The notes beneath the pieces were generated by a model. That model saw nothing but the letters and a program-made list of their open reading frames with translations. It was not told the DNA's origin and did no database searches. Both the position numbers and the translations under genes were made by a program. Positions 1 to 9,433 of a DNA stretch of 64,000 nucleotides are shown piece by piece (position 1 is the first letter of the stretch; every line of letters starts with the position of its first letter). This DNA is from Glycine soja (Eukaryota; Streptophyta; Magnoliopsida; Fabales; Fabaceae): assembly GCF_004193775.1 (NCBI RefSeq), contig NC_041007.1, positions 28,918,850 to 28,982,849 on the forward strand, given 5' to 3'.

Positions 1-660
1 TGGAAAATTCTTTTTGCAAGAATCAACTGCTTCTTTCATTCTTCCTCACTACGAGGTTGTGAAAACAAGACAACAATTGTACCTCAAAGCCTTACACTGG
101 GGCAATGAAAGGCACCATGCAAAAACCTCAAGCGAACCTAGGGGCAGATTAGAAGTTTTCACCCAATAGGTTCCCAGCTACAAGGTCATGACGAAAGATA
201 ACAATTGGTACCTCAAAGCCTTACACTGGGGCAATGAGTGGCATCATGCATGAGCCTCAAGTGAACATAGGGGCAGATCAAAAGTTTTCACCCGTCGATG
301 TTTTTAAACAAGAAAAAAAAGGGAGACAAGCCCTGGAATTTCAATAGATTGATTAAACGTCAAATGGCTCCATTCCCGTCACTCCAAAATGGTCAAGTGA
401 CTAAATCAAACAGAACATACACTCTGAGGGAGTTCCCGGAGAGATTTGCAAAAGATAGGATAGGGTTGCATGAATTATCACCTTTTTCAAAAGGATAGTC
501 AATCTATGTTTTCCAAAAAGATTAAATCAAAATCAAAATCATAAAATAGGGAAAGAATGTCATGAACATTGTACAACTTTCCATTGCATTGCATTGTTTC
601 ATATGAGGTCAGCATTACCAAATTTCACAACAAAGGTTGCATGCGCCTGCATCCCTAAAA
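1..660. repeat. Ogre-like untranslated debris with two tandem 129 bp units
   Basis: Two direct units start at about 49 and 178. Both run from a CTAC(G/A)AGGT start through a shared block about a 'ggggcaatga' string to 'ttttcaccc'. A third diverged copy lies at 45980-46094. The following segment (about 320-475 and 540-665) also has a counterpart at 47140-47300 and 48450-48680. I see no convincing coding potential; the short open frames are not conserved between the copies. The shared order shows that both places derive from the same element family. Assignment to Ogre/Tat is inferred from the Ogre-type gag fragment next to the second copy at 44655. Confidence 0.55.
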
Positions 661-780
661 ATCATGTTAACTGCATAGATTTCCTGCATCTCGTGTCCAA
701 TCTTGTTGGATGACCGGCCCTCTCGATGGGCCGACCTCTTGTTTTCTCATAAAGGTGGACCCTTGAGTACTAGTACCTAT

Positions 781-880
781 CACCTTTAGAGGACCATATG
801 TCCTCGCCATCAGAGGACTGCACATCCTCGCCTGCAGAGGGCTGCACGCCCTCGCCTTTAGAGGGCTACGCGTCCTCATT
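781..880. repeat. Short tandem repeat, about 24 bp x 4
   Basis: Four imperfect units of about 24 bp share the frame C-C-N-N-AGAGG(A/G)C...TCCTCG. The divergence between units falls mostly in the middle. I infer a minisatellite inside the untranslated region of a decayed retroelement. On the minus strand it reads as an eight-residue repeat, but nothing else supports coding. Confidence 0.6.
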
Positions 881-1215
881 TTCAGTGTGCTCCATATCCA
901 CACCTTAGAAGAATATAAGGTCCTTTGCCCTTAGATCCTTAACCGAGACTTGCGCTCCCGGTTAAGGGGCCAGTAGTTTCCTTTTATCAGTTCCTTGGCC
1001 ACCCCCTGATATTGGAGGGCGACCAACTGTGCGAGCACATCCAGAAAGGGAGGCTATCACGCATCTACTATGCATACCGGGGAAAGATTTCCCCCGTGCC
1101 GCTGCAAAAAGACGAGTGCGGACCATGCGCACCAACATGACCACCCTTACGTGGATGACGTTGCTATTTAGCAACATTCTGCCTAGCGACCACAATGCCA
1201 ATCTCCCCCTGCAGA

Positions 1216-1725
1216 TGTATCAGTTGGGATCGCGCCCACAAGACACCCAGTGGACCCGAAGAAGTCCAACAGGGCCCTGGGGTTTCCAGCTCTGGTTACG
1301 GACTGTCAGTCCTATCGGGTTTCCAGCAAGGTCATGCCATTGTGACATAGGTAAGTATACATATGGTTCAACTGATTTCTGATACCATCTATTGTTTGCA
1401 GGAATGGCACCCACAAAGACACCCGGTGGACCCGGAGAAGTCCAATAGGGCCCTGGGGTTTCCAGCTCTGGTTACGGGCCTCTGTAGTCCTAAAGGTGCC
1501 CGTTCCCCCCGGCAAGGTCACGTCATCATGACATAGGTAAGTATGCACATTGCTCAACTGATTTTGGATTTCATCTATTGTTTGCAGGGATCGCGCCTGC
1601 AAGACACCCAGTGGACCCGAAGAAGTCCAACAGGGTCTTGGAGTTGTCAAGCTCTCATTGCGGGCCTCGGTCAGTTATATAGAGTGCCTGTCGCCCCCAG
1701 CAAGGTCATCAGGCCCCCTACTAAT
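1216..1725 (+). repeat. Three tandem 186 bp units with embedded splice-like sites
   Basis: Three units begin at about 1216, 1402 and 1588, a 186 bp period. The second and third units are each preceded by a 51 nt segment that starts with a strong plant 5' splice site (AG|GTAAGTAT, GT at 1351 and 1537) and ends in a pyrimidine-rich TTTGCAG (1401 and 1587). The remaining body of a unit is 135 nt, a multiple of three. The last unit has lost the donor. This could be a duplicated exon-intron block or a non-coding tandem repeat that happens to carry splice signals. Introns of 51 nt are at or below the plant minimum. Confidence 0.6.
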
Positions 1726-1734
1726 TGAGCTTTC

Positions 1735-2085
1735 ATCAAGAAGTACTGCGTCCCCAGGCAGGCGCAGGGCGAAACACCACAGCAGCCTGAGGATGGCCGA
1801 CAGCGAGCAACAGACGCACCGCCATCACCTCTAGAGTTCACCTCAGCTCATCCACAAAAAGGTTAGAGCGTTGCTTACGACCCATGGCCGACCAATAGGC
1901 GACCAAGTCCAAAGCCAAAGATAAGCAAAGTACTAGGTCCATGACCGACAAGCCATCAAGCGTCCAGCTCAAGACGTTAAAGAAGCGCTACTAGGAGGCA
2001 ACCTAGTACCTTTTAAATCTCTGCTTGTTATTTTGATCACTTTTGTTTCTCAAGTCATAGCAGGACACACCTAGTTGCTCATGAT
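1735..2085 (+). other. Possible coding remnant followed by non-coding DNA
   Basis: From about 1732 one plus frame reads as a proline- and glutamine-rich tail (for example FIKKYCVPRQ, then a stretch ending FTSAHPQK) that stops near 1863. The composition resembles the C-terminal tails of transposon-carried ORFs I know from legumes, but no start or domain is visible. I list it only as a weak remnant; the rest holds nothing I recognise. Confidence 0.25.
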
Positions 2086-2135
2086 CCTAGGAATTCAAAT
2101 AAAACAAGCACAAGCTCAGAAGGTAGTCATACCTC

Positions 2136-2136
<1 letters not shown>

Positions 2137-2175
<39 letters not shown>

Positions 2176-2199
2176 TGTGTGTGTGTGTGTGTGTGTATG
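2137..2199. repeat. Compound (TA)n-(TG)n microsatellite
   Basis: An uninterrupted TA run passes directly into a TG run and abuts the 70 bp tandem repeat to its right. Confidence 0.9.
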
Positions 2200-2430
2200 T
2201 TTAGGTAGAAAGATACCTTGAATATGCATGTATGTAGCAAAAATACTTCACAAAATGTATATATGTATGTTTAGGTAGAAAGATACCTTGAATATGCATG
2301 TATATAGCAAAAATACTTCACAAAATGTATATATGTATGTTTAGGTAGCAAGATACCTTGGATATGCATGTATATAGCAAAATACCTCACAAAAATATAC
2401 GTATGATTAGGTAGCAAAATACGTCATGAA
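2195..2430. repeat. 70 bp tandem repeat, about 3.3 copies
   Basis: The string TTAGGTAG(A/C)A recurs at 2201, 2271 and 2341 (exact 70 bp period) and again near 2406. Each unit holds 'gataccttg', 'atatgcatgta' and 'caaaa' blocks. The copies differ by few bases, so the array is recent compared with the flanking sequence. Confidence 0.85.
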
Positions 2431-2439
2431 AAAAAGAGA

Positions 2440-3850
2440 GCAAAAAGAGAGCGAGCAAGAAAAGAATAAGAAGGAAGAAAAAAAAATAGAAAATAAAAAA
2501 GATATAAAAAATAAAAGTTGTCTAGCTAAGAAACAACATGCTTGTGAAAAAAGATAATTTCCAACTTTTCTTTGAAAGATTTTACTGATCTTAACCAGTT
2601 TTTGAAAAAATGTGTATACACCTGAAGGGTGAATGCTGTGAAAATTTTCCCGAATGCCCAAAATGGAATCGGATGAATGCATGAATTGATAAAAAAACAT
2701 ATTTTGGAAACACTAGGTTGACTTAAGTAGGGAAAATGAATCCTGAGCCCTAGTGTCACACGACCATAAAAACTTGATGCTTGAGCGTCCACGTAGATGC
2801 GTGCATGACCAGTTTTGCATAAAATTTCCTAATCATCTTTGTTGCATGTGTATCATGGAAATAATGTGGGACGTCCCCTTTATCCCCGAACCGCTGGCCA
2901 AACCCTGACATATATCGTGACCAGCCATTCTACAAGCCTTGAGCCAAAATCCCAACTTATCATAAACCTTGACCCAGGGTGAGAATGTCAATCCTTGCCC
3001 TCGGAAGAAAACACAAAGAGAAGGAAAATTCCCAATCCAAGAAAGGGGGAAGACAAAAAAAAAAAGAAAATTCCCAATCAAAGAGTGGGAGAAAGCAAAA
3101 AAAAGAAAGAAAAATTCTCGATCAAGGATCGAAAGAAAATAGAAGAAACATGCAGAAAGGTCTTTAGACCAGACAATATCTGAAGAACACAGAATTGTCA
3201 CCAAATAAACTTAAAAAAAACAAGAAAAAGGGAACCACGACCTAAAGTGGTCCTCTCCCTTTGATTGCCAACCAAAATCCTGTGCACTAGCGACTTTTGT
3301 GCCCCGCACTAAACAAAAACAGAAAAGGAGAAGGCAAAAACACTCAAAACCAAGTTCCCCACCTTAAAACCATTCCCGAAAAGAGTCCTATTGATCCATG
3401 ATCACGCGTGTAATCTTTGATTTGATAGGAAATGATTTGCAAAATCAAGTCATGACATATCTATGGTTCGGAATTAGGATAAAACACTTACCTGTGTGAG
3501 ATTGATACACTTTGAGTGATTTTCTCCTATCTTTGTTGGACCCAGTGTTTCCTCTAAATGGTCGTTTAGAAACGAAGTGCTAACATCCAAAATCTCATTT
3601 ATGGTGATGAGGAAATTTCATCAGCATACTCTCCTTCCCCAATAGACACATCATTTTTCATCCAAAAAAGCATATGATGCTCTGATCAGTTGGGAGTTTT
3701 GTCTCTTTACTAAAGCATGTTTACATTTTGGTGAAGAAAACACCGAGACTATTTTTAGTCTCACAGTTAGCAAGAACTACGTAGGTCTGAGTTCCTCGTC
3801 ACAAATTGAGGATACGTAGGAGCAAAAGCCCTGCTTTTGTCGACCACCCC
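2440..3850 (+). repeat. Diverged duplicate A of a 1.2-1.4 kb retroelement segment
   Basis: This segment aligns in order with 4110-5316 plus 18219-18400 (duplicate B). Shared landmarks are a purine-rich start, 'ttggaaac', 'gatgcttgag', the block around 'gataggaaat', 'aggataaaacactt', 'gagtgatttt' and 'aagcatgttt'. It closes with the recurring ACTACGTAGG...GCTTTTGTCGACC block (about 3775-3845). I read it as part of a decayed Ogre-like LTR or leader. The only long open frames are low-complexity, Lys-rich or Phe-rich shadows. Confidence 0.55.
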
Positions 3851-4110
3851 ATCTTTTGCTACCATGACCCAAGAGTCCGGTGGCATGCGAAGCCACATGA
3901 CCATGGGATCCCCAAATTTGTATGTTCCATCATTTGTATGTTATCTTGTTCTTTATAACTTGAGGGACTAATGTTTGTTTCATTTTGTTGACTCTTGTTT
4001 TGTACATACATATCGTTTGAGTCGTTACGTTAGTACTTGTTTCGTTGTTGTCAGTAGTGTTTGTAGAAATTCCAGAATCACATAGAATTTTTTTCATTTA
4101 GGAACGTCGT
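3851..4110. other. Spacer between the two duplicates
   Basis: Unique-looking sequence with no ORF, repeat or RNA signature that I can recognise. Confidence 0.4.
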
Positions 4111-5316
4111 CCTAAAAATAAAATGAACCAAAATCATGATAAAAAAAGAGAAGTGTAGTGAATAAAATGTCTGCGTATATAAAGAAAAAGGAAAATGTGC
4201 ATAGAAGGGTTTTTATAAGAAATACGTGTAGAGGGATTCTTGTGTGTGTGAACGAGTGTATATAAAGAAACTTTTGTATGAACCATAGGTGTGCGTTGGA
4301 GAAAAATGAAAAAGAGCTTTGAATGTAAATAGGGTTTGACCATGTGACGTAAAGAGAAAGAGTTCCAATGCATATACTGAAAAAGTTTGTCATGTATAAG
4401 AGTGTAGATATACAAAGAAAAATTTCTTCATAGAGGACCATAGGTGTATAATTTTGTGAATATATAAAAATGAAACAAAAAGGAAAAAGAAAGAAAGACC
4501 GCGAAGGTCGACATGTTATAGTTAAGAAGTATAAATCATTCGTAAAGAGCAAATGTATCTTCTGGAAACAAGGGACTGATGCTAAGAATTTATTTTCCGG
4601 AATAACCGAGATAAGAATGGATGAATTCGTTGAATTGATGGGAGAACATAATTTGGAAACGTTGGGTCTGTTTGTGTAAATTCCCAACCGTAGTATCACA
4701 ATGCCATAAACGGGATGCTTGAGTGCCCACCTGGCTGTGGCCATGACTAATTTTGCACGTTGTTTTCAAATCATCATTGTCACGCGTGCCTTATGGAGTG
4801 ATATGGGAGTTCGGCCCAAGACCGACACCTTGACACCCAAATTTGTTTTGCCCCAGATATCAAGATTGGGTTCCCACTATAAAAGACCCCATTGAAACAC
4901 AACCTGCAGAGGCAAATGGAATAATTCTGGATCAATGAAAGAAAGGGAATGGGAAATCTTCAGACCAGATAAATTCTCGGCAAGATAAGTGATTGTCGGC
5001 AAAGGAAAACCCATTTTTGGTGTCTCTTCCTTTTGAATTGCCATTCAAACTCATTCTCGACTGGCGATACCCCACCCCACATGAACAAAGAGGAAAAGAC
5101 CGAAACACACAACTTCCTCTCCAAAAACACTACCCTCGAGAAAATCCTATTGGTCTGTGATCGTACGTTTGATCTTTGATTCGATAGGAAATCGTGTGCA
5201 AAATAAAGTCATGGTGCAGTTATGGTTTGGGAATAGGATAAAACACTTGCCTATGTGAGTTTTATACACTATGAGTGATTTATTTTCAGCTTAGCCCAAT
5301 GTTTCCCCCCGCATGT
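4110..5316 (+). repeat. Diverged duplicate B, left part, split by the Tekay-type element
   Basis: This is the second copy of the 2440-3850 segment. It breaks off at the CATGT target site (5312-5316) and resumes at 18219-18420, where it reaches the same 'aagcatgttt' landmark that duplicate A has near 3715. That continuity independently supports the insertion call for 5317-18218. The longest open frame (4112-4744, minus) is AT-rich and Phe/Ile-rich and is not conserved in duplicate A, so I do not treat it as a gene. Confidence 0.55.
5312..5316. repeat. Left target-site duplication CATGT
   Basis: Five bases directly before the TGTGACATCC start of the 5' LTR, identical to 18219-18223. Confidence 0.93.
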
Positions 5317-5790
5317 TGTGACATCCTGGAAATTTCTACCTGAAATTTTTGGAAACGATGTATTTTGAATGATTATATATGTTCAGTGTATATGCATATA
5401 TGTTCTTGATAGAAGTAGGAATAGTGGGGGCAAGATATGCAGGTTAGGCTAATTAAGGAAGAGAAATCCATAACTGGGAGGTTATGGGTTAATTCTTAAT
5501 TAATTAGTTTAAAAATCATCGTTTTGCGTGCGACTTAAAATTTAACGAAACCAACCTCTGAACCACGCTCGGGGTCTTATTCTGAGCGTTTTGATATATA
5601 TATTGATTACTTTCGAAAACTGGCCCCGACGAATGCAGAGAAACGCGAGGAACTGGAACCAGAGAAATGGCACACAAACCGAGGCAGGATTTTAGCGTTT
5701 CAAAGGTCAGATTTTTCTCACTTTTTGTGGCTGAGTATGGGTCACAATCGAAAGAGAAAGTGGGCCCTTTTTGCTCCACTCAAATGGAGA

Positions 5791-5818
5791 CACGTGGCAT
5801 AGCTTAAATAAAATAATA
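5791..5818 (+). promoter_or_regulatory. Candidate LTR core promoter with G-box
   Basis: CACGTG at 5791-5796 inside ACACGTGGC is a perfect G-box and matches the ABRE consensus. It is followed by the AT-rich TTAAATAAAATAATAG. The same arrangement is kept at 14374-14401 in the 3' LTR. The start site is inferred. Confidence 0.45.
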
Positions 5819-7684
5819 GAAAACAAGAGAAAACCCTTTTTAAAACCAAAAAGCTGTATTCTCTCTCCTCACTCAGTCCCAAAATTTCAGAAGCCTTTTC
5901 CTCTCTCTCTCACGTTGCCATTCTCTTCTCCTTCATTCTCCATTGAAGCTCCAAACAAAGCTCCAACCTTTGGCCATCATTTCTGCTCCAAATCGCGAAA
6001 GGAGGGCATTTTCGGAGTCGTGAAGCGCGTCTCTACGTGTGGGACTTCGAAATTTCAGGTTTGGGTGGACTTCTTTCTCTCTTGATTTTCGTGGGTATGG
6101 GGTTTTGGGAGATATGATGGGTAGTTTTGCTAGGTTTCTGCTTCATGATAGTTATTTGTGAAGAAACTTGTTGAAAGCATGTTGAACTTGCCATGTTTGG
6201 ATGAGTTAAGCTTACCCATTCTGTTTTAGGGTTTTTATGATGATGCTTGTGATGTCTATGTGCTGAAATTGCTTATGGAAAACTGTTAGAGATGAAGGGT
6301 AGAATTAACCTAGGGTTAGAAAGTGAGAATGTGGTGTTATGAGTGGAAAAAGAGTGAGGCTTTGAGAGTTGGAAGGTTAAATCTGGATTCTGTGGTAAAT
6401 GGAGGTTAAAATGAGTTAATCCTAGCTTGAAATGCCATTTAGAACATGTGAGAAAGTTTGGACTGTGATAGAGAGAAAAACAAATGACCAAAGTGAACAA
6501 AGAGCTATTTCTAGGGTAAATTTGGGTGCTGAGGAGTCAAATTTTGATTCGGTGAAATTTTAGGTGTAAATCCAGTTTGAACAAGTTTAAATTGATGTTA
6601 TAGACTTGTGTGAGGTGAGAGTTTGCTTCAAATTTACCTCATTCTCAATTTCACTTCTCAAACCATGAAAATCCATCAAATTGAGGGGTTTTGGATACCT
6701 AGATTTTGTGTTGTTGTGGTTTGAAGCTTGACTTTGGTTTAGACATGATTGATACATGATTTGGGACTTGTAGGATTTGATTTGGGCAAGATTGGATGAG
6801 GGAAAGTGTGATTTTCGAAATCTGCACTTATGCAGAATTTTGCTGTCAAATAGGTACAGCAGAATTTTGGCTTTGTGCAGAAAAATGCCATGCATTTGCT
6901 GGTTGTGGAAAGAGTAGTACAGAATGAGTTCTGGATGTTTTCTAGTAGATCCCAACGGTCAAAATGTAGGCTTATGTACTAGAGACTTCCAGTAAAATTT
7001 TCGAGTCGATCCAACGGTTAACGAATTGGAACGAAGGAAATGTTACTGGGGTATTTGTATGTGAAAAGATGTGATTTTGAGCTGTGTTTTGGGCAGAGTT
7101 TTCTGCCTTTGCTCTGTTTTGCTTGGTTTTGTTAGTCCATGATGATTGGATGTGGAATTACCTGGATTTTGGGGAAGCTTGGTAGGATTGATGGGGACCC
7201 GGTGTTGAGAGAAACGAGGATATGGGCTACGTGGGAGTACGTGAGCTCAGTTGGAGGTGGGCAACAGGGGATGGTGGGTTTATGCGCGATTTGTGGATGT
7301 GGAAAACTTGTTGTGCACCATCGCCCGACCGCCACCTAGTACCACATGTGATGGGTACCCCATAATTCGACATGCTTGAGATGAGGAAGTGTAGAAGGGT
7401 GAAACTTCCTGCTTTTATTCGTTGACCACAGAGTGGTACCTGAAGATATGTCGCGGGGGTCAGGAGACCTTGGGGACGTCAGGTGGGGTGCTATTGCCCA
7501 AAACCAAGCTTGACCAATCCCGACCCAACCCGGGCATAGTCAGTCAGTGAGAACCTGTGATGTACCTAAACAGGCGAGCTCCTGGCAATCAACAGATAAA
7601 AGGAACAAAACCACAAAGCAAGGAGGCTTGTGTGGTGGCTGGCCAGCTGTGAACTTTGATTGATATGTGGGTTATGGCCTCTGT

Positions 7685-8003
7685 TAATCGATTACCAAGG
7701 GTGGGTAATCGATTACAAGGCTTAAAAATGAAGAAATGAGGCTAAGATGGTCTCTGGTAATCGATTACTAAGGAGTGTAATCGATTACGAGGCTTCAAAA
7801 AGGGAACTGGGAGATTGTGGAGACCTCTGGTAATCGATTACCAGTCTGTGTAATCGATTACACAGAGGAATGGGTCACTGGTAATCGATTACCAGGTATG
7901 TGTAATCGATTACACAGTGCCTTTTTCAGGTTTTCATGTCCTGAAGCTGTGTAATTCGAGTTTGGCCTCTGGTAATCGATTACCAAGGCTGTGTAATCGA
8001 TTA
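7685..8003. promoter_or_regulatory. Five pairs of TAATCGATTA palindromes (5' LTR)
   Basis: Ten perfect cores start at 7685/7706, 7758/7778, 7831/7851, 7882/7903 and 7973/7994. Within a pair the spacing is 20 or 21 bp; between pairs it is 51 to 91 bp. In the best pairs the first site extends to CTGGTAATCGATTACCAG and the second to TGTGTAATCGATTACACA. The irregular distance between pairs argues against a simple tandem repeat, and the 20/21 alternation argues against a coding constraint. I infer protein-binding sites arranged on one face of the helix. Confidence 0.7.
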
Positions 8004-8130
8004 CCAGAGATGAAAAGACTAAAGATACCCCTTTTTCTTGCATGTAGTGGTTATGAGACGCATTGTGTGGCGGCATAGTTAGATTCTTGTGAAAGAGTCT
8101 ACCCCTTTCCTTTCTTTCTTGTAGATCGTG

Positions 8131-8562
8131 ATGGCGGCGCAGCTAATCCATGATCGAGTGGAGATGGAGTGCCTAGAGGGAGCTTGGGAGACCCTCGAAG
8201 GCAACGCGAGGTGCCGATTTTGGGGCACGATTCGATTCACGGCTACTTCTTTGGTGCATCCAGATGAACCCGTGCGCACGCTTCAGCGTACTGTGGAGTG
8301 GATACTACCCACGCCTACACCATACCGTCTAGTGGAGCCAGTCCAAGTGATCGAGGTGACGTCATCCGAGGAAGACCCTGAGGAGGATCCCAAGGAGCTA
8401 CCTCCTGAGCCTGCTGTGGATGCCCTTGACTTTCTAGAGGGTGATGAGGACCCACTTCCTGAGGTGGATTCTCCCGAGGAAGTCATGTCGGCATCTGAAG
8501 CAGACTCTACGGAGGATAGTGGCCCGAGAGAGATGGCGATCAGTGGAGGCTCTTCATCATAG
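8131..8562 (+). CDS. 143-residue acidic ORF inside the 5' LTR
   Basis: The first ATG after the palindrome cluster opens a frame of 143 codons. The N-terminal half is mixed and carries Trp residues. The C-terminal half is strongly acidic and proline-rich (clusters such as SSEEDPEEDP and DEDPLPEVDSPEE) and ends in GGSSS. I do not recognise a domain. A low-complexity acidic tail could be a disordered or activation-like region, but that is speculation. A TTCTTGTAG just before the start (ending at 8123) looks like a 3' splice site, so it may be an exon of a spliced LTR transcript. The 3' LTR copy has a premature stop, so at most one copy can encode the full protein. It might also be a chance ORF. 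Confidence 0.4.
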   Translation: MAAQLIHDRVEMECLEGAWETLEGNARCRFWGTIRFTATSLVHPDEPVRTLQRTVEWILPTPTPYRLVEPVQVIEVTSSEEDPEEDPKELPPEPAVDALDFLEGDEDPLPEVDSPEEVMSASEADSTEDSGPREMAISGGSSS

Positions 8563-9146
8563 TGGACAGTTCCATGGACTAGTTTTATATACTTTTTGAG
8601 GGTGGGTGTATCTAGGACTGACTGTTAGGTTTACTCTTTTGTTTTTGTATGGGTAGACCTGTTGTATAGGAATTTGATGATTGTATACATGTGGCTGAAG
8701 CCACCACTGTGGACACCTTTGCTCTGGATGACACTATGTATTTTGTAAAACTCCCATATTTTGGACAGCTTTAAATGATGAATGTATTTATGATCAATCT
8801 TGTTACTCGAAAAGAAAGCATTAGCAAATTTATTTGTAAAAGAGTTTATCGACCGTATTTTATTCTTTTATTTTCACGTGACGACCTAAAGTAATGGCTG
8901 GTACATTCTTCCTTTTGAAACAACAAATTAGTTTAGAGATTATGAGCGGTAAGAAAGAAATGACTCCGAATAGAGTTGTGAAATGGCCATTCAGGACTCT
9001 ATAGTGAGGATTTTCCTTCTAAACCTAGTTATGGTGAAAAGAGAAAGAAATGAAAAAGAAAAAGAAGAAAAAAAAATTTACCATGGTTTTTGTTATTTAA
9101 ATCATTACTATCAAACCATTCATTAATTTAGGGACGCCACAATTGG

Positions 9147-9158
9147 TGGTATCAGAGC
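9147..9158 (+). other. Primer-binding site, initiator Met tRNA type
   Basis: TGGTATCAGAGC lies five bases after the end of the 5' LTR. It matches the complement of the 3' end of plant initiator Met tRNA, the usual primer of Ty3/gypsy chromoviruses. Confidence 0.92.
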
Positions 9159-9433
9159 AAAAGTTGGATTCTAGTGAACCTGTTTATGGTCTTGCTGTGT
9201 GAATGCTGTGTATCTCTGAAACTTGGAAGTAGGTTTCGGGGAGTGACGTTAAGTCACACATTGTGTGTATTTCTGCCTTCTTGTCTTGAGCATGGATGTG
9301 TGACTGATTCATAGGGTTGTTGTGTGTATAAGTATGTATAAAGAGAAGGATGTTGTTATAACTGTCATAGCCTGTGTGGTACACTCTCTCGTTAGGATTT
9401 CTTTGGTACTAATAGCTTCCCTACAGGTTAGGT

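Larger units (their letters stand above)
5317..9141 (+). repeat. 5' LTR of the Tekay-type element, 3825 bp
   Basis: Bounded by TGTGACATCC and GACGCCACA. A G-box/ABRE-like ACACGTGGC (CACGTG at 5791-5796) lies just before an AT-rich TATA-like stretch (about 5803-5818), then a CT-rich leader, so the promoter is probably here. The distal half holds ten TAATCGATTA palindromes in five pairs (7685-8003) and then a 143-codon ORF (8131-8562). The rest, about 5840-7680 and 8563-9141, has no gene that I can support. Confidence 0.95.

Noticed and set aside
1029..1650. ORFs of 112-117 codons in the 186 bp repeat region
   Set aside because: Overlapping frames on both strands created by GC-rich tandem units, with no consistent protein.
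4112..4744. 210-codon minus ORF rich in Phe and Ile with membrane-like stretches
   Set aside because: The homologous duplicate A does not keep the frame; hydrophobicity follows from the A/T-rich purine-biased plus strand.
6587..6955. 122-codon minus-strand ORF, repeated at 15170-15538
   Set aside because: It is preserved only because both LTRs are near-identical; composition is low-complexity Ser/Asn/His and there is no domain or start context.
7685..8003. CRISPR-like array of palindromes
   Set aside because: Core repeats are 10-12 bp, spacers are short and unequal, and the context is a plant LTR.
7858..8076. Minus ORF with repeated LVIDY-type peptides
   Set aside because: It is a translation of the palindromes; 20/21 bp spacing breaks any common reading frame.
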